The translations under genes and the position numbers were made by a program. Below are positions 17,046-25,629 of a stretch of 52,449 bases of DNA, piece by piece. The first letter of the stretch is position 1; every line of letters begins with the position of its first letter. Source of the stretch: JBAIYU01 sp036763085 (GTDB taxonomy: Bacteria > Bacillota > Negativicutes > DSM-1736 > Dendrosporobacteraceae); NCBI RefSeq assembly GCF_036763085.1, contig NZ_JBAIYU010000025.1, positions 1-52,449 of the forward strand. The letters are read 5' to 3'. Under the pieces are notes generated by a model. The model saw nothing but the letters and a program-made list of their open reading frames with translations, searched no databases and was not told the DNA's origin.

Positions 17046-17816
17046 ATGATTGTCGATACGCATATACACACTTTATTTTCATCCGATTCTAAAATGACAA
17101 TTAATCAAGCACTACAAAAAGCTAATGAACTTGGGGTTGCTATAACTGTTACTGAGCATATGGATTTGGCCTACCCAGAACCAGACGCATTTGTCTTTGA
17201 TATAACCGACTACTTTAATGAGTACGAAAAGTACCGTAGTGAGAATTTATACCTTGGTATAGAATTGGGAATGCGTCAGGATTGTATAGCTGATAATAGC
17301 ACAATAGTTATGAATAATCAGTTCGACTACGTTATTGGCTCAATACACGTAATTGATAATATAGATATTTATAACGAAGATTTTTACCATATGCGAAGCA
17401 AGCAGGAAGTGTATCATCAATACTTTGACTCAATGATTTCCTGCTTAAAGACATATGATTTTATAGATTCGCTTGGTCATATTGACTATATAGCTCGTTA
17501 TGCAAGATTCGAAAACCCTGAAATATATTACAATGAATATAGTGAAAAAATTGATAAAGTACTTAAAATCTTGGCACAAAACCAGAAAGCTATTGAAATA
17601 AATACACGGCGTATAGCTGACCCGGCTACACTAGAAGCCTTAATTCCGATATACAAGAGATTTTATGCTCTTGGGGGACGAATCGCTACAGCTGGTTCTG
17701 ATGCTCATAAACCAGAGGATATAGGGAAAAATTTTAATATTGCTATGAACATTGCAGAAATGTGTAACCTTAAATTAGTATATTTTGAAAACCGAGTTCC
17801 ACACTTTATAAAATAA
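17046..17816 (+). CDS. HisJ-like histidinol-phosphatase / PHP phosphatase
   Basis: PHP-family phosphatase of 256 aa. Ligand motifs: VDTHIHTLFSSDSK, TEHMDL, GIELGMR, YVIGSIHVID, LGHIDYIARY and AGSDAHKPEDIG. This set fits the HisJ (HisK) type histidinol-phosphatase that makes histidinol from histidinol-phosphate. No other histidine genes are nearby, so another phosphate ester is possible. CTAAGGAGG precedes the ATG, and a terminator follows. Confidence 0.82.
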   Translation: MIVDTHIHTLFSSDSKMTINQALQKANELGVAITVTEHMDLAYPEPDAFVFDITDYFNEYEKYRSENLYLGIELGMRQDCIADNSTIVMNNQFDYVIGSIHVIDNIDIYNEDFYHMRSKQEVYHQYFDSMISCLKTYDFIDSLGHIDYIARYARFENPEIYYNEYSEKIDKVLKILAQNQKAIEINTRRIADPATLEALIPIYKRFYALGGRIATAGSDAHKPEDIGKNFNIAMNIAEMCNLKLVYFENRVPHFIK

Positions 17817-17826
17817 AATCTTTTAG

Positions 17827-17855
17827 ATCCGCATTGCTAAAATGCGGATTTTTCA
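17827..17855 (+). terminator. Terminator after the HisJ-like gene
   Basis: ATCCGCAT-TGCTAAA-ATGCGGAT is an 8-bp perfect stem followed by TTTTTC. Confidence 0.85.
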
Positions 17856-17966
17856 TGTTATATAGGAATTAAAAACCGTTTACTTATATTTATTCCTTTT
17901 AATAATCACCCCTCACTACACAAATGCGTATACTATATACCACCATAACCTTATGAGGTGAGAAAA

Positions 17967-18578
17967 ATGGCTTATATTTGGCCTCAGGACGTCATTTCGG
18001 CACTAGAGCAAGGAGATATATCAGCAACTGAAGCTTTTAAAGCACTAAGAGAAATGGATAGCTTAGCTTTGCCAACTACAACTTCAGAAGGTTGTAATAA
18101 CCAGAATAGAATCGATGAGATATTACGTGAATTAGATAGTTTAATCGGACTTAAGGAAGTAAAAAGGTTGGTTCGTGAGATCTATGCATTTATAGAAATC
18201 CAAAAACGACGAGAAAAAGAGCGTCTAGCAACAGAACCTCTTGTTTTGCACATGATTTTTAAAGGAAATCCAGGGACTGGTAAAACAACTGTAGCGAGAA
18301 TATTAGGCAAAATACTTCGTGAAATGGGTGTATTATCTCATGGACATCTAATTGAAGTAGAAAGAGCAGATTTAGTTGGAGAATACATAGGACACACAGC
18401 ACAAAAAACTCGCGAACAGTTAAAAAAGTCCTATGGGGGCATCTTGTTTATAGATGAGGCTTATTCATTAGCCCGAGGTGGCGAAAAAGATTTTGGAAAA
18501 GAATCTATTGACGTTTTGGTGATACTCTGTAAGCAAATCATTATAAAAAAAGATAAAGTTTTGAATAGAATATCTTAA
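17967..18578 (+). pseudogene. spoVK: SpoVK-like AAA ATPase, C-terminally truncated
   Basis: Reads as the N-terminal two thirds of a SpoVK/CbxX-type AAA ATPase: IGLKEVKRLVREIYAFIEIQ, Walker A (FKGNPGTGKTTVARILGKIL), VGEYIGHTAQKT and Walker B (GGILFIDEAYSLARGGEKDFG). After KESIDVLV the family normally goes on to the sensor-1 and arginine-finger region. Here the frame ends after 18 unrelated residues, and no continuation is seen in other frames. About 110 residues are lost, so an active ring is unlikely. GAGGTGAG precedes the ATG at 17967. Confidence 0.8.
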
Positions 18579-18640
18579 ACTACATACTATTATCAAGATA
18601 TAAGAGATCAAGTTTAACTATGTAAGGAGTTGATGCTAAC

Positions 18641-18883
18641 ATGGAATCTTTGACTACGTTTATCACTGTTATCGACAAACTTACCGGAGAAGAGCTGCTA
18701 AACGAGGAAGACACTTCGTTTGCTTTACCTGAACACGATGAAATTAAAGAGCTTGAGGGAACTATTATTACAATCGCCGATAAAGAGTACACTATTATAG
18801 AAGCTACTACCGAGCCGAAGCTTAATAACGATTGCGATATGATCGGTGCTTATGTTTACTTACGCGTAGAGAACCATAGCTAA
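18641..18883 (+). CDS. Hypothetical protein, 80 aa
   Basis: No family recognised. A small, very acidic protein with predicted beta content: ESLTTFITVIDKLTGEELLN, EGTIITIADKEYTIIEATTE and a final strand AYVYLRVENHS. It has no membrane segment. An AAGGAG site precedes the ATG and a good terminator follows, so it looks like a complete unit. It lies between the truncated spoVK gene and the phosphonate locus. Confidence 0.65.
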   Translation: MESLTTFITVIDKLTGEELLNEEDTSFALPEHDEIKELEGTIITIADKEYTIIEATTEPKLNNDCDMIGAYVYLRVENHS

Positions 18884-18941
18884 TAGTATTTTAAAAAGCG
18901 AGTTATAGCAACTAGATTTTATAAGCAAAATTTAGTCTTGA

Positions 18942-18975
18942 GAAAAGAGCAAGGTTAATGTCTTGCTCTTTTTGT
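18942..18975 (+). terminator. Terminator after the 80-aa gene
   Basis: AAAGAGCAAG-GTTAATGT-CTTGCTCTTT is a 10-bp stem followed by TTGTATCTTT. Confidence 0.85.
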
Positions 18976-19137
18976 ATCTTTAGAAATAGATCATATTATA
19001 AATAAAATATCATTAATTATTCAGTCTTTATACTAGTTAAGAATATCAACTATTTAACATTTCTATAACATTTAACCTTTAAAAAATATGATACAATTAA
19101 GACTAATATATTGCTGATTTTGTCGTGGAGGGAAATA

Positions 19138-19842
19138 ATGATACCTGAGGATTTAATAGTCGATAAAATTATCAATGATATTACTAGAGGTACTTACAAT
19201 GAGGACGAAAAACTTCCCTCTGAAAACACGCTAGCTGAAGTTATGCAGGTGCCGCGTATTATTGCTCGCAAAGCATATGAGAAGCTGGATGCAATGGGAT
19301 ATACTTATTCAGTTCAAGGCAAGGGACGGTATGTAAAAACTCGGCGACAGAAGATAGAGCTGGTTATATCAGGTAACGAGAGTTTTACAAGCAAAATGCT
19401 GGAAAACGGTTATGCTCTAATGACACAGCAAATTATGTTAAAAAAAATCAGCTACAATGAATATGTTTATAGAGAATTAAGGGTCGACGTAGATACTGAT
19501 GTCTATAAAATTGGTAGACTGAGAATTATTGATGGTAAACCAGTAGCGCTACATATATCCTATGTATCTCAATGCCTGTTCAAAAATATTGCTACTGACG
19601 GCAAAGAGATTTTATCAATGTTTGCTTATTATAGAAAAGTTGGCTATACAAGCTTTGCTACTGGTAAAAGCATTTTAAGCATAACCTACCCTAATCATAA
19701 AGAGCGTAAACTATTACAGTGCGAGAGTCTTGTACCTTTACTGACGATTGAAACAAATTGCATGGATGATAATACCGGACAGATTTTAGAATATACAAGA
19801 ATAAAATATCGTGGAGATTACTTTAAATATGTAATCTCTTGA
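19138..19842 (+). CDS. phnF: GntR/UTRA-family regulator, PhnF-like
   Basis: HutC-type repressor of 234 aa. The N-terminal winged helix reads ITRGTYNEDEKLPSENTLAEVM...RIIARKAYEKLDAMGYTYSVQGKGRYV, and the rest is a UTRA ligand-binding domain ending LEYTRIKYRGDYFKYVIS. Its position directly before phnG, in the same direction, points to control of phosphonate use. GGAGGG supports ATG 19138 over the upstream TTG. TTAACA-like boxes at 19054 and 19065 suggest its own phosphate control. The regulated ligand is not known. Confidence 0.82.
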   Translation: MIPEDLIVDKIINDITRGTYNEDEKLPSENTLAEVMQVPRIIARKAYEKLDAMGYTYSVQGKGRYVKTRRQKIELVISGNESFTSKMLENGYALMTQQIMLKKISYNEYVYRELRVDVDTDVYKIGRLRIIDGKPVALHISYVSQCLFKNIATDGKEILSMFAYYRKVGYTSFATGKSILSITYPNHKERKLLQCESLVPLLTIETNCMDDNTGQILEYTRIKYRGDYFKYVIS

Positions 19843-19893
19843 ATAAATAAGCCTTGAAGCTGTCTAATCCTCAGCTTTAAGGCTTATTTATTT
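19842..19893 (+). terminator. Terminator between phnF and phnG
   Basis: AATAAGCCTTGAAGCTG pairs with CAGCTTTAAGGCTTATT with one mismatch, followed by TATTT. It makes the phnG promoter the main entry to the C-P lyase genes. Confidence 0.8.
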
Positions 19894-19929
19894 AACCTGA
19901 TCTTAACAAAACTTAACATATTCTTTACT
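19892..19929 (+). promoter_or_regulatory. Tandem PhoP (Pho) boxes upstream of phnG
   Basis: TTAACC at 19892, TTAACA at 19903, TTAACA at 19913 and TTTACT at 19924 repeat every 10-11 bases. Firmicute PhoP binds direct TTAACA-like repeats with this helical spacing. They lie about 35-70 bases before the expected start site, as in PhoP-activated promoters. Confidence 0.65.
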
Positions 19930-19956
19930 TGTACTGACTTGGCAACAAGTTATACT
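19929..19956 (+). promoter_or_regulatory. Sigma-A promoter of the phn operon
   Basis: TTGTAC (19929-19934) and TATACT (19951-19956) are 16 bases apart; transcription would start near 19963, only about 16 bases before the phnG ATG. An interrupted inverted repeat, ACTTG (19927) with CAAGT (19946), overlaps the promoter and could be the PhnF operator. Confidence 0.5.
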
Positions 19957-19978
19957 GACATTGACAGGGGGGCAAGCC

Positions 19979-20401
19979 ATGAACAGACGAGAAAGAACCC
20001 AAATTCTAGTAGACGGCTCACCGCAGTTAGCTAAAGAATTAGCAAGTGAGATTGAGGCAAGCTACGCCGTAAATGTTATTGAACAACCCAATAATGGCTT
20101 AGTTATGCTTAAGATGCGTGAAAATGCTAAGCGATCATTATTTTATCTAGGTGAGGTAATAGTAGTTGAAGCAAAAGTAGAAATAAACGGACACTTGGGT
20201 CTAGGGATAGTAATAGGCACAAATGAAAATCTAGCCTACTACCTGGCAGTGATTGATGCAGCCTATAATGCTGCTCTACCCGAAACGGCATGGTGGGCAA
20301 AAAAACTACAAACAGAGCGACAGCATATTAATGAAAATATTAAATTCCGTACAAGCAAAATACTCAAAACAAAAGTTAGTTTTGAGACTATGGATGAATA
20401 G
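19979..20401 (+). CDS. phnG: C-P lyase core subunit PhnG
   Basis: Subunit of the PhnGHIJ core complex that converts phosphonates and ATP to ribose phosphonate triphosphate and then cleaves the C-P bond. Features seen: MNRRERTQILVDGSPQLAKE at the N-terminus, then GEVIVVEAKVEINGHLGLG and the signature AVIDAAYNAALPET. Length of 140 aa is normal. AGGGGGG lies just before the ATG at 19979, which is preferred to the TTG at 19961. It is first in the operon, and phnH follows 18 bases later. Confidence 0.92.
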   Translation: MNRRERTQILVDGSPQLAKELASEIEASYAVNVIEQPNNGLVMLKMRENAKRSLFYLGEVIVVEAKVEINGHLGLGIVIGTNENLAYYLAVIDAAYNAALPETAWWAKKLQTERQHINENIKFRTSKILKTKVSFETMDE

Positions 20402-20419
20402 AAAGTAGGTTATCGCTCA

Positions 20420-21013
20420 ATGGAATTAGATATGACACATGACATACAAAGCGTATTTCGTAAATTACTTAACTGCATGTCAAGACCTGGTTTGATTGAG
20501 AATATCAGCACTGAAAGTCAAAAGATAGATATCAACATTGATATTAGCAGCCACTTGCTGACAGTTCTGTTTACAGTGTTGGACGGAGAGGTATCGTTTG
20601 ACCTGATGGCGTTGAACGGTAACCAGCTAGTAAAAAAGATAAACCAGCTAACATATGCTAAGAACACTGCAATTCAGCAAGCTGACTATATAATAGTCAC
20701 CAAGACGGCTGATCAATTAGAGCTGTTAAAAGCTTGTGGCAAAGCGAAGGTCGGTACATTAATTGATCCTCATAAATCTGCCACTTTAATTATGGAAGTC
20801 GAAGAAATTTTCGCAGCACAACAGCTTGTACTGACAGGCCCGGGAATTGAGCGGGAAAGTTACGTCAGTGTGTCAGGCAGCTTAGACTGGATTGGCAAGC
20901 GGATGGAGAAGAACATTGAGTTTCCTCTTGGCATAGACATGATTATCGTTGATGGAACAGGCAATATAATCTGCTTGCCCAGAACAACAAAGATTGCGTA
21001 TCAGGGAGGGTAA
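20420..21013 (+). CDS. phnH: C-P lyase core subunit PhnH
   Basis: A 197-aa structural subunit of the C-P lyase core. Family features: FRKLLNCMSRPGLIENIS at the N-terminus, then LLTVLFTVLDGEVSFDL and LTGPGIERESYVSVSG, and near the end FPLGIDMIIVDGTGNIICLPRTTK. It lies between phnG and phnI with short gaps, two bases before phnI. It has no enzymatic site of its own and works within the Phn(GHIJ) complex. Confidence 0.93.
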   Translation: MELDMTHDIQSVFRKLLNCMSRPGLIENISTESQKIDINIDISSHLLTVLFTVLDGEVSFDLMALNGNQLVKKINQLTYAKNTAIQQADYIIVTKTADQLELLKACGKAKVGTLIDPHKSATLIMEVEEIFAAQQLVLTGPGIERESYVSVSGSLDWIGKRMEKNIEFPLGIDMIIVDGTGNIICLPRTTKIAYQGG

Positions 21014-21015
21014 TA

Positions 21016-22134
21016 ATGGGTTATGTTGCAGTAAAAGGCGGAACACTTGCCATTGATGAATCGATAAAAAGATTGAAGTTTGAACGTCTTAAGAACCAAA
21101 CAGTTTTAAATGTTAAAGATATTGAAGGCGGCATGCGTGGCCTGATTGATACAGTTATGTCGGAAAGTAGTCTATATAATAGAGAAAGTGCTGCAATAGC
21201 GATTAAGCAAGCTGAAGGCAGTGTAGAAGAAGCTGTTTTCTTATTAAGGGCATATCGTTCCACTCTGCCGCGCAAACACTACTCAAACACTATTGATACA
21301 CAAAATATGCATGTTGAACGACGGATATCCTCATGCTTCAAGGATATTCAAGGCGGCCAAATATTAGGAGCAGCTTACGACTATACTCATCGCTTAATAG
21401 ATTTTTCACTAGATGATGAATATTTAGACGATGTAAAGGCTTGGCTGACTGAGTTTGAAGCAAGGCAGGGCGGCGTTGAACAAAGTGACATTTGCCTCAA
21501 TCAATTACCTAAGGTAACGGAATATCTGCGCCAGGAAGGACTTATCAGCAGTTATGAAGATGATGACAATGAACCTGTGGATATAACAAAAAAGAATCTG
21601 GAGTTCCCGACTGTAAGGAGCGAGCGCTTGCAAATGCTGAGCCGCGGACAGACAGGTGCGGTAACATCGTTGGGATATGCTGCTTTGCGGGGCTACGGTG
21701 ATTTGCATCCTACAGTTGGCGAGCTACGTGTTGGTAACGTCGAAGTATACATTGATAACCCATTAGGGGATGGCAATTATCATGATTGCTTTTATCTAGG
21801 TCAACTTCAAATAACCGAAGTCGAAACTTATGTTGCTAGAAGTACTAACAATAATACTGATAATAGTCAACTGCAATTAGAAATAGGCTATGGAGCTTGC
21901 TTCGGCCAAAATGAAACTAAGTCCATAGCCATGAGTATGTTGGATTTATGCTTGGAAACCGACAACCCTAAATATCCAACTCAGGATGAAGAGTTTGTTC
22001 TGTTCCATATTGATAGTGTTGAATCTACCGGTTTTATTTCACACTTAAAACTTCCTCATTATGTTACTTTCAAGTCAAAGCTTGATAGTGTGCGTAAAAC
22101 TCGTGACAAAGAGGGAGCAGGTAATGAAGATTAA
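21016..22134 (+). CDS. phnI: C-P lyase core subunit PhnI
   Basis: PhnI displaces adenine from ATP with phosphonate to start the pathway. The 372-aa protein shows MGYVAVKGGTLAIDES at the N-terminus, VMSESSLYNRESAAIAIKQA and HVERRISSCFKDIQGGQILG, and in the C-terminal half LQLEIGYGACFGQNETKSIA and HVTF-like HYVTFKSKLDSVR. GGGAGGG precedes the ATG. Its last 11 bases overlap phnJ, so the two are translationally coupled. Confidence 0.95.
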   Translation: MGYVAVKGGTLAIDESIKRLKFERLKNQTVLNVKDIEGGMRGLIDTVMSESSLYNRESAAIAIKQAEGSVEEAVFLLRAYRSTLPRKHYSNTIDTQNMHVERRISSCFKDIQGGQILGAAYDYTHRLIDFSLDDEYLDDVKAWLTEFEARQGGVEQSDICLNQLPKVTEYLRQEGLISSYEDDDNEPVDITKKNLEFPTVRSERLQMLSRGQTGAVTSLGYAALRGYGDLHPTVGELRVGNVEVYIDNPLGDGNYHDCFYLGQLQITEVETYVARSTNNNTDNSQLQLEIGYGACFGQNETKSIAMSMLDLCLETDNPKYPTQDEEFVLFHIDSVESTGFISHLKLPHYVTFKSKLDSVRKTRDKEGAGNED

Positions 22135-22963
22135 ATACAACTATGCTTATTTTGACGAAGGATCAAAGCGCGAAATTCGTCGCGCAATGCTCAAGGCTGT
22201 TGCAATACCGGGATATCAGGTTCCATTTGCATCGCGTGAAATGCCAATTGGCCGTGGTTGGGGGACTGGCGGGCTGCAGTTAACTTTATCACTTATTGGC
22301 AAAGACGATACATTAAAAGTAATCGATCAAGGTTCTGATGAGTCGGTAAATGCTGTCAATATCAAAAATTTAATTGCTAAGACAACAGGTGTTGATTTAA
22401 CTGATGATACTGAGTCGGCAAGTTTGATTCAATCGCGCCATCGCATACCAGAGATACCGCTTAATAGCGATCAGATTTTAATTTTGCAAGTACCTATTCC
22501 CGAACCGCTGCGCACGGTAGAAGCCAGTGAGTTTACTACCAAAAGGCTGCATGCCGAAAACGAATATAGCGGAGCTTGGCTTATGTTATTTGAGCAGATT
22601 ATTAAATACGGTCAAATGTCCACAGGAGCCGATCATCCGGTAGTTGTGGCGGATAGATATGTAATGGCACCTAGTCCAATCCCTCGATTCGACAATCCTA
22701 AAATGAATCAAAGTAAAGCACTTATTCTACTTGGTGCTGGCCGAGAAAAAAAGGTGTATGCTATACCACCATATACAAGAGTTGTTTCCTTGGCTTTTAA
22801 TGACTATCCTTTTCAAGTTGAAGGTTTTAAGGATAAAACATGCCGTCTGTGTGGAGCAGAGGGAGTTTATATGGACGAGATTATTGATGATAATTCCGAA
22901 ACAGCCTCTTATCAATGCAATGATGCCAGTTTTTGCTTGATGAGATTGAACGGAGGTAACTAA
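22124..22963 (+). CDS. phnJ: C-P lyase radical-SAM subunit PhnJ
   Basis: PhnJ cleaves the C-P bond of 5-phosphoribosyl 1-phosphonate, giving an alkane and ribose 1,2-cyclic phosphate 5-phosphate. The 279-aa protein has the full cysteine pattern: CRLC, 21 residues, C, 5 residues, C, equal to E. coli C241/C244/C266 plus the thiyl C272. EIRRAMLKAVAIPGYQVPFA and GRGWGTGGLQLTLS are also typical. GAGGGAGCAG supports ATG 22124 against the longer frame from 22061. Confidence 0.96.
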   Translation: MKIKYNYAYFDEGSKREIRRAMLKAVAIPGYQVPFASREMPIGRGWGTGGLQLTLSLIGKDDTLKVIDQGSDESVNAVNIKNLIAKTTGVDLTDDTESASLIQSRHRIPEIPLNSDQILILQVPIPEPLRTVEASEFTTKRLHAENEYSGAWLMLFEQIIKYGQMSTGADHPVVVADRYVMAPSPIPRFDNPKMNQSKALILLGAGREKKVYAIPPYTRVVSLAFNDYPFQVEGFKDKTCRLCGAEGVYMDEIIDDNSETASYQCNDASFCLMRLNGGN

Positions 22964-23809
22964 GTGAATGACTTTGAAGCCCCAATATTAACTGTAAAAA
23001 GACTGCGCAAGCAATTTGGTAATGGCTGTGGCAAATGTCATGAACTAGATGAAAGCAAGCTGGAAAAAAACTATTGTCCTATGTGCGGTACTATTTATGC
23101 CTGTAGGGATATATCGTTTGATGTATATAAGGGCGAAATACTAGGTGTAGTCGGTGAAAGCGGTAGCGGCAAGTCGACCATGATGCAATGTTTGTACTTT
23201 GACCAACCGGTTACAAGTGGTGAAGTATTTCTGCAAGGCTATAAAGATGGTAGCGATAATCTTTTTAAGCAATCAGCGCAGCAACAACGTTATATTCGCA
23301 ATCATTGGTTAGGCAAAGTGTATCAGAACCCCATTTACGGTTTAAAAATGAATTTTTCATCAATAGGCAATATTGCCGAGAAACTTATAGCCGCCGGAAA
23401 TCGTGACGTTGAAAGCATGATTAACAGAGCAAAAGAGCTATTAACTCATGTAAATATTCCATTGTTTCGAATGAAAGAGCCTCCGCATAATTTTTCAGGC
23501 GGTATGCAGCAACGAGTTCAAATCGCCAAAGCATTAAGCAATAACCCGCCGATTCTACTACTAGATGAAATAACGACAGGCCTTGATTTATCAGTTCAAG
23601 CTAATGTCCTTGATTTAATTAAGCAAATACAGCGTGAACTTAATATAAGCATGATCGTTGTATCACATGATTTGGCAGTAATTAGAATGCTGGCAGATAG
23701 GACAATAGTTATGCTTAACGGACGGATTGTAGAAACTGGCTTGACTGATCAAATATTAGAAGACCCTCAGCACCCTTATACTCAACAACTAGTGTATTCC
23801 TTGCTGTAA
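22964..23809 (+). CDS. phnK: C-P lyase ABC ATPase PhnK with cysteine-rich insert
   Basis: Dual-ABC partner of the C-P lyase core. ATPase motifs: Walker A GESGSGKST, NFSGGMQQRVQIAKAL and Walker B ILLLDEITTGLDLS, then SHDLAV. Unlike E. coli PhnK, the N-terminal sheet carries C22, C25, C38, C41 and C47 (CGKC, then CPMCGTIYAC), a zinc-ribbon-like insert before Walker A. GTG start directly after phnJ, with AACGGAGG as ribosome-binding site. At 281 aa it is longer than the E. coli protein because of the insert and tail. Confidence 0.93.
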   Translation: MNDFEAPILTVKRLRKQFGNGCGKCHELDESKLEKNYCPMCGTIYACRDISFDVYKGEILGVVGESGSGKSTMMQCLYFDQPVTSGEVFLQGYKDGSDNLFKQSAQQQRYIRNHWLGKVYQNPIYGLKMNFSSIGNIAEKLIAAGNRDVESMINRAKELLTHVNIPLFRMKEPPHNFSGGMQQRVQIAKALSNNPPILLLDEITTGLDLSVQANVLDLIKQIQRELNISMIVVSHDLAVIRMLADRTIVMLNGRIVETGLTDQILEDPQHPYTQQLVYSLL

Positions 23810-23825
23810 TATATGGGAGGTATAT

Positions 23826-25004
23826 ATGTACTTAATTACTAATGGCCAGGTAGTTACCGAAGATGCAATATTGGAAAGTCATGAAGTGCTTATCAGGGAT
23901 GGGCTAATTGAAGGGATATTTCCAAGCGGGACAATTGGCCATGAACTTTGTCGAAATGTTATTGATGCTAATGGCGGTTATATATCACCAGGCTTTATTG
24001 ATATCCATGCTGATTTTATTGAGACTATGGCTTCTCCGCGGCCTACCAGCGTAATGGACTTTGGTTTAAGCATACGCGAAACCGAGAAAGTATTAATTGG
24101 GCATGGCATAACTACAATGTTTCACTCACTGTCTTTGTATAAAGAGGATGAATTTGGCTTTAAACCAATTAGACAAGCGAAAAATGTCCGAAAGCTAATT
24201 GATTTAATTGATGCCAGTCACAACAGGCAGCATTTAATACGCCATCGTTTTCATGCTCGGTTTGAAATCGATAACTTTGATGAGATAGAAAATCTAAAAC
24301 AGTATTTAGACCAGAATAAAGTTCATTTGGTTTCTTTTATGGATCATTCTCCCGGACAAGGTCAATATAGAGATCTGGAAGTTTTCCGCACTACCTTAAA
24401 GGGCTATAAAGATATAACTGACCAAGCGATCGATGGGATTATTGCTAAAAACCAACTTAAAGAAAAATTGACAATTCAGATGATTAAAGAAATCGCAGAC
24501 TTGGCTAGCGAAAAGAATATCGCTATAGCATCCCATGATGATGATACCGTAGAAAAAGTTGAACTCGTACAACACTTTGGTGCTACTATCAGTGAATTTC
24601 CCATTACTTTAGATGTTGCTAAAGAAGCTAAGCGCCGGGGTATGTACACAATAGCAGGTGCACCTAATGTCCTATTAGGCGGATCACATTCTGGAAATTT
24701 ATGTGCTGCTACAGCCACTAAACACCAGCTAATTGATATTTTATGCAGCGATTATTACCCAGCCTCACTGCTGCATGCAGTTTTTATTCTACATGAGAAA
24801 CATGGTTTGGATTTAGGTGCTATGTTTAATCTTGTAAGTATTAATCCAGCTAAAGCAGTAAAGATGGACAATGAAATTGGCTCCATAAAGAAGGGTAAAA
24901 AAGCTGACATTATTGTAATTAATAAGATCGATGAAAACTATCCTGCCATTACCGCTGTTTTGGTTGACGGAAAACTAGTAACTCGGACGCATTACCGCGT
25001 GTAG
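23826..25004 (+). CDS. phnM: Ribose-1-phosphonate triphosphate diphosphatase PhnM
   Basis: Amidohydrolase-fold enzyme that releases pyrophosphate from 5-triphosphoribosyl 1-phosphonate. The 392-aa protein shows GGYISPGFIDIHADFIET for the metal site, SPRPTSVMDF, FMDHSPGQGQYRD, IASHDDDT, and GAPNVLLGGSHSGNL, all typical of PhnM. ATGGGAGG precedes the ATG. It sits 16 bases after phnK and 9 bases before the transferase gene. Confidence 0.94.
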   Translation: MYLITNGQVVTEDAILESHEVLIRDGLIEGIFPSGTIGHELCRNVIDANGGYISPGFIDIHADFIETMASPRPTSVMDFGLSIRETEKVLIGHGITTMFHSLSLYKEDEFGFKPIRQAKNVRKLIDLIDASHNRQHLIRHRFHARFEIDNFDEIENLKQYLDQNKVHLVSFMDHSPGQGQYRDLEVFRTTLKGYKDITDQAIDGIIAKNQLKEKLTIQMIKEIADLASEKNIAIASHDDDTVEKVELVQHFGATISEFPITLDVAKEAKRRGMYTIAGAPNVLLGGSHSGNLCAATATKHQLIDILCSDYYPASLLHAVFILHEKHGLDLGAMFNLVSINPAKAVKMDNEIGSIKKGKKADIIVINKIDENYPAITAVLVDGKLVTRTHYRV

Positions 25005-25013
25005 GAGGAAGAC

Positions 25014-25625
25014 ATGGTATTAGGGATAGAACCGCAAATTGGTCAAGCCGTTACGATAATTAATACAACTTTTGGCCGCTATACGGAGGTTGGTAAGCAC
25101 AGCTTTTTGGAAAACGTTATATTAGACGATTATTCATATGTCATGGAGTTTTGCTATCTCCAGAATGCTGAAGTTAAGAAGTTTGCCAATATCGCTGCTA
25201 TGGTTCGTATTGGACCGACAGACCATCCGATGTACAGACCTACTATGCATCATTTTACATATCGACGCAGAATGTATGGCTTCGACGATGTGGATGACGT
25301 GGAGTTTTTTAAACAGCGCTCTAGCCGTAAAACATATATCGGCTATGATACCTGGATTGGTCACGGTGCAATAATAATGCCCGAAGTTAGTATAGGCAAC
25401 GGAGCAGTTATCGGCAGTGGTGCAATTGTCACTAGAAATGTCGAGCCATATACAATTGTTGTAGGCTCACCAGCTAGAGTCGTGAGATCAAGGTTTTCAC
25501 CTGATATTGTCGAGAAACTCGAAGCAATAAGATGGTGGGATTGGCCACATGACAAGATAAAGGCTAACTTTAATGACTTTTTGCTGGACGCAGCAAGTTT
25601 TGTCAAAAAACATTACAAAGGGTGA
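25014..25625 (+). CDS. Hexapeptide-repeat transferase of the phn operon
   Basis: A 203-aa left-handed beta-helix protein of the DapH/acetyltransferase-like family often seen in phosphonate operons. Hexapeptide turns are visible from FGRYTEVGKHSFLENVIL to IGYDTWIGHGAIIMPEVSIG and IGSGAIVTRNVEPYTIVVG. The insert PTDHPMYRPTMHHFTYRRRM is characteristic of the phosphonate-linked subgroup. It may acylate an aminoalkylphosphonate, but the substrate is not shown. It lies between phnM and phnL with 9- and 4-base gaps. Confidence 0.85.
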   Translation: MVLGIEPQIGQAVTIINTTFGRYTEVGKHSFLENVILDDYSYVMEFCYLQNAEVKKFANIAAMVRIGPTDHPMYRPTMHHFTYRRRMYGFDDVDDVEFFKQRSSRKTYIGYDTWIGHGAIIMPEVSIGNGAVIGSGAIVTRNVEPYTIVVGSPARVVRSRFSPDIVEKLEAIRWWDWPHDKIKANFNDFLLDAASFVKKHYKG

Positions 25626-25629
25626 GGTA

